A stretch of 64,000 nt of DNA, taken from NCBI GenBank assembly GCA_949840805.1, contig CATKXR010000004.1, forward strand, positions 1 through 64,000, written 5' to 3'. Every line of letters starts with the position of its first letter. Position 1 is the first letter of the stretch. Below the pieces are notes generated by a model. That model was given only the letters and a program-made list of their open reading frames with translations. It was not told the DNA's origin and did not search any database. Shown here in pieces: positions 63,239 through 64,000 of the stretch. The DNA comes from an uncultured Lachnospiraceae bacterium. Its GTDB lineage: Bacteria; Bacillota; Clostridia; Lachnospirales; Lachnospiraceae. The position numbers were made by a program, and so were the translations under genes.

Positions 63239-63730
63239 TCAACTGCCCATATCACACTCGGCTACTGTCAGCTCAACCATACCGAATTTTAAACGATCTC
63301 CCACATGGATTTCCTGCGGCTCTTCCACCATCACTCCGTTTAAGTAAGTGTGGTTAAAGGAATTCATATCTTCAACAAAGCAGGCGCCGCCCCGGCAATA
63401 AAATTTGCAATGCTTTCTGGAGACAGATTTATCGCCTTCGATCACCACGTCACAGCTTGAAGCGTCCCGGCCCAGGACGGCAGGATATGCCAGATCACAG
63501 CCATAGACTTTGTTGCTGTCTGTAATGTCCTGCAGCACCAGAAGTCCCTGAGCCGGAATATCTTCCTCGGTATTCGGATCAACATCCGCCATGGAAGCCG
63601 ATGCCGGTTCCGCATTAACATTCTCCTGCGGCGCTGCTGCCTGCGGGTTTTCATTAGCCAGACGTACTCCGCAATAGATACAGAAATTCAGGCCATCGCT
63701 TAATTCCCTTCCACAATTTGTGCAAAACAT
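63239..63730 (-). CDS. Zinc-ribbon FHA-domain protein
   Basis: This 163-aa protein has an N-terminal zinc ribbon (CTNCGREL ... CIYCGVRL), an Ala/Glu-rich linker and an FHA domain (about 80-155) with LGRDAS, SVSRKHCKF and the N of SFNHTYLNG, so the phosphothreonine pocket is largely kept. It would read Ser/Thr phosphorylation in the cytosol. Confidence 0.85.
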   Translation of the reverse strand: MFCTNCGRELSDGLNFCIYCGVRLANENPQAAAPQENVNAEPASASMADVDPNTEEDIPAQGLLVLQDITDSNKVYGCDLAYPAVLGRDASSCDVVIEGDKSVSRKHCKFYCRGGACFVEDMNSFNHTYLNGVMVEEPQEIHVGDRLKFGMVELTVAECDMGS

Positions 63731-63756
63731 AATCTAACCTTCCTTCTTCTTTACTC

Positions 63757-63984
63757 CTAATCATCATAATAATGATCGTGATCATAATCATAATCATAAT
63801 CGTGGTCGTAATCATGATCATAATCATAATAATCATAATCGTCTCTGCCATAATTACCGCTTTCAACGGCGCGGATGAATTCCTGGATCTCCGCGTCTTC
63901 TGCATACAGATGTTTTAAATCACGTTTTACATTTTCCTCCCACTCGGTCCGTTTCCTGGCCCGTGCTTTTGAATTCAGGTTCAT
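63757..63984 (-). CDS. Small protein with Asp/Tyr/His-repeat tail
   Basis: The 75-aa frame begins with a charged helix (ARARKRTEWEENVKRDLKHLYAEDAEIQEFI) and ends in about 28 residues made almost only of Asp, Tyr and His (YDHDYDHDYDYDYDHDH). The tail could bind metal ions; it is encoded by the simple repeat at 63770. Translation signals upstream are weak and the gene lies at the window edge. Confidence 0.6.
   Translation of the reverse strand: MNLNSKARARKRTEWEENVKRDLKHLYAEDAEIQEFIRAVESGNYGRDDYDYYDYDHDYDHDYDYDYDHDHYYDD
63770..63845. repeat. Imperfect ATCATA/ATCGTG-type simple repeat
   Basis: About 75 bases consist of ATAATC, ATGATC and GTGATC hexamers and trimers, all read in one frame as Asp/Tyr/His codons on the minus strand. 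In-frame units allow tail length to vary without frameshift. Confidence 0.8.
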
Positions 63985-64000
63985 AACATTCTTTTTGTAG

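Overview
The window looks like a chromosomal segment of a low-to-mid-GC anaerobic Firmicute, most likely Lachnospiraceae. The basis is gene content: a V/A-type ATPase operon, a Tad locus of the clostridial type with DUF5702 and DUF6382-FHA proteins, single choline-binding-like repeats, glycogen branching enzymes and strong AGGAGG ribosome-binding sites. No 16S gene is present, so the genus cannot be called.

Region 1 (1-6.5 kb): the 3' end of a 23S rRNA gene is followed by tRNA-Asn, tRNA-Glu and tRNA-Cys. A 5,993-bp integrative element sits in the 3' half of tRNA-Cys, bounded by a perfect 48-bp direct repeat (361-408 and 6354-6401). It carries a tyrosine integrase, a Mob_Pre relaxase with a structured candidate oriT, a hypothetical gene, a secreted transglutaminase-like protein, an Xre regulator, a non-coding region with paired hairpins and short direct repeats (candidate replication origin), a 52-aa CopG-like protein, and a Rep joining an HUH nuclease to an SF3 helicase, as in CRESS-DNA virus Reps. 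It reads as a small mobilizable plasmid captured by an integrase.

Region 2 (6.5-20 kb): gdpP-rplI-dnaB, a MerR regulator, an NlpC/P60 hydrolase with peptidoglycan-binding repeats, a two-component system, an APH-fold kinase, glgB with a remnant of a lost upstream gene, a DUF2508 protein and an ArsR regulator.

Region 3 (20-30.4 kb): a Tad/Flp pilus operon behind a consensus promoter and a structured leader. It has two prepilin peptidases, TadZ/A/B/C, a Flp pilin, three TadE-like or DUF5702 pseudopilins and an FHA protein.

Region 4 (30.4-48.7 kb): a rhomboid protease with its own structured leader, a HIT protein, an ECF-like sigma factor, murG, a DUF4367 membrane protein, a ~310-bp nested palindrome, a second longer glgB, a GntR-regulated TRAP transporter (dctPQM) with palindromic operators, an AlaX-type editing protein, a DEDDh exonuclease, a DUF1461/D,D-carboxypeptidase fusion, a TRIC-family channel and a PAP2 phosphatase.

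Region 5 (48.6-64 kb): a nine-gene V/A-ATPase operon (H-C-I-K-F-E-A-B-D, minus strand), a DUF4145-SH3 membrane protein, trmB, trxA, tRNA-Lys and a minus-strand run of zinc-ribbon, FHA, YARHG and M15-peptidase proteins that continues to the window edge.

The most promising unusual items are the CRESS-like Rep in an integrated mobilizable element with its own candidate origin and oriT, two unexplained structured leaders (Tad and rhomboid), the large palindrome, and the zinc-ribbon/FHA/YARHG cluster.
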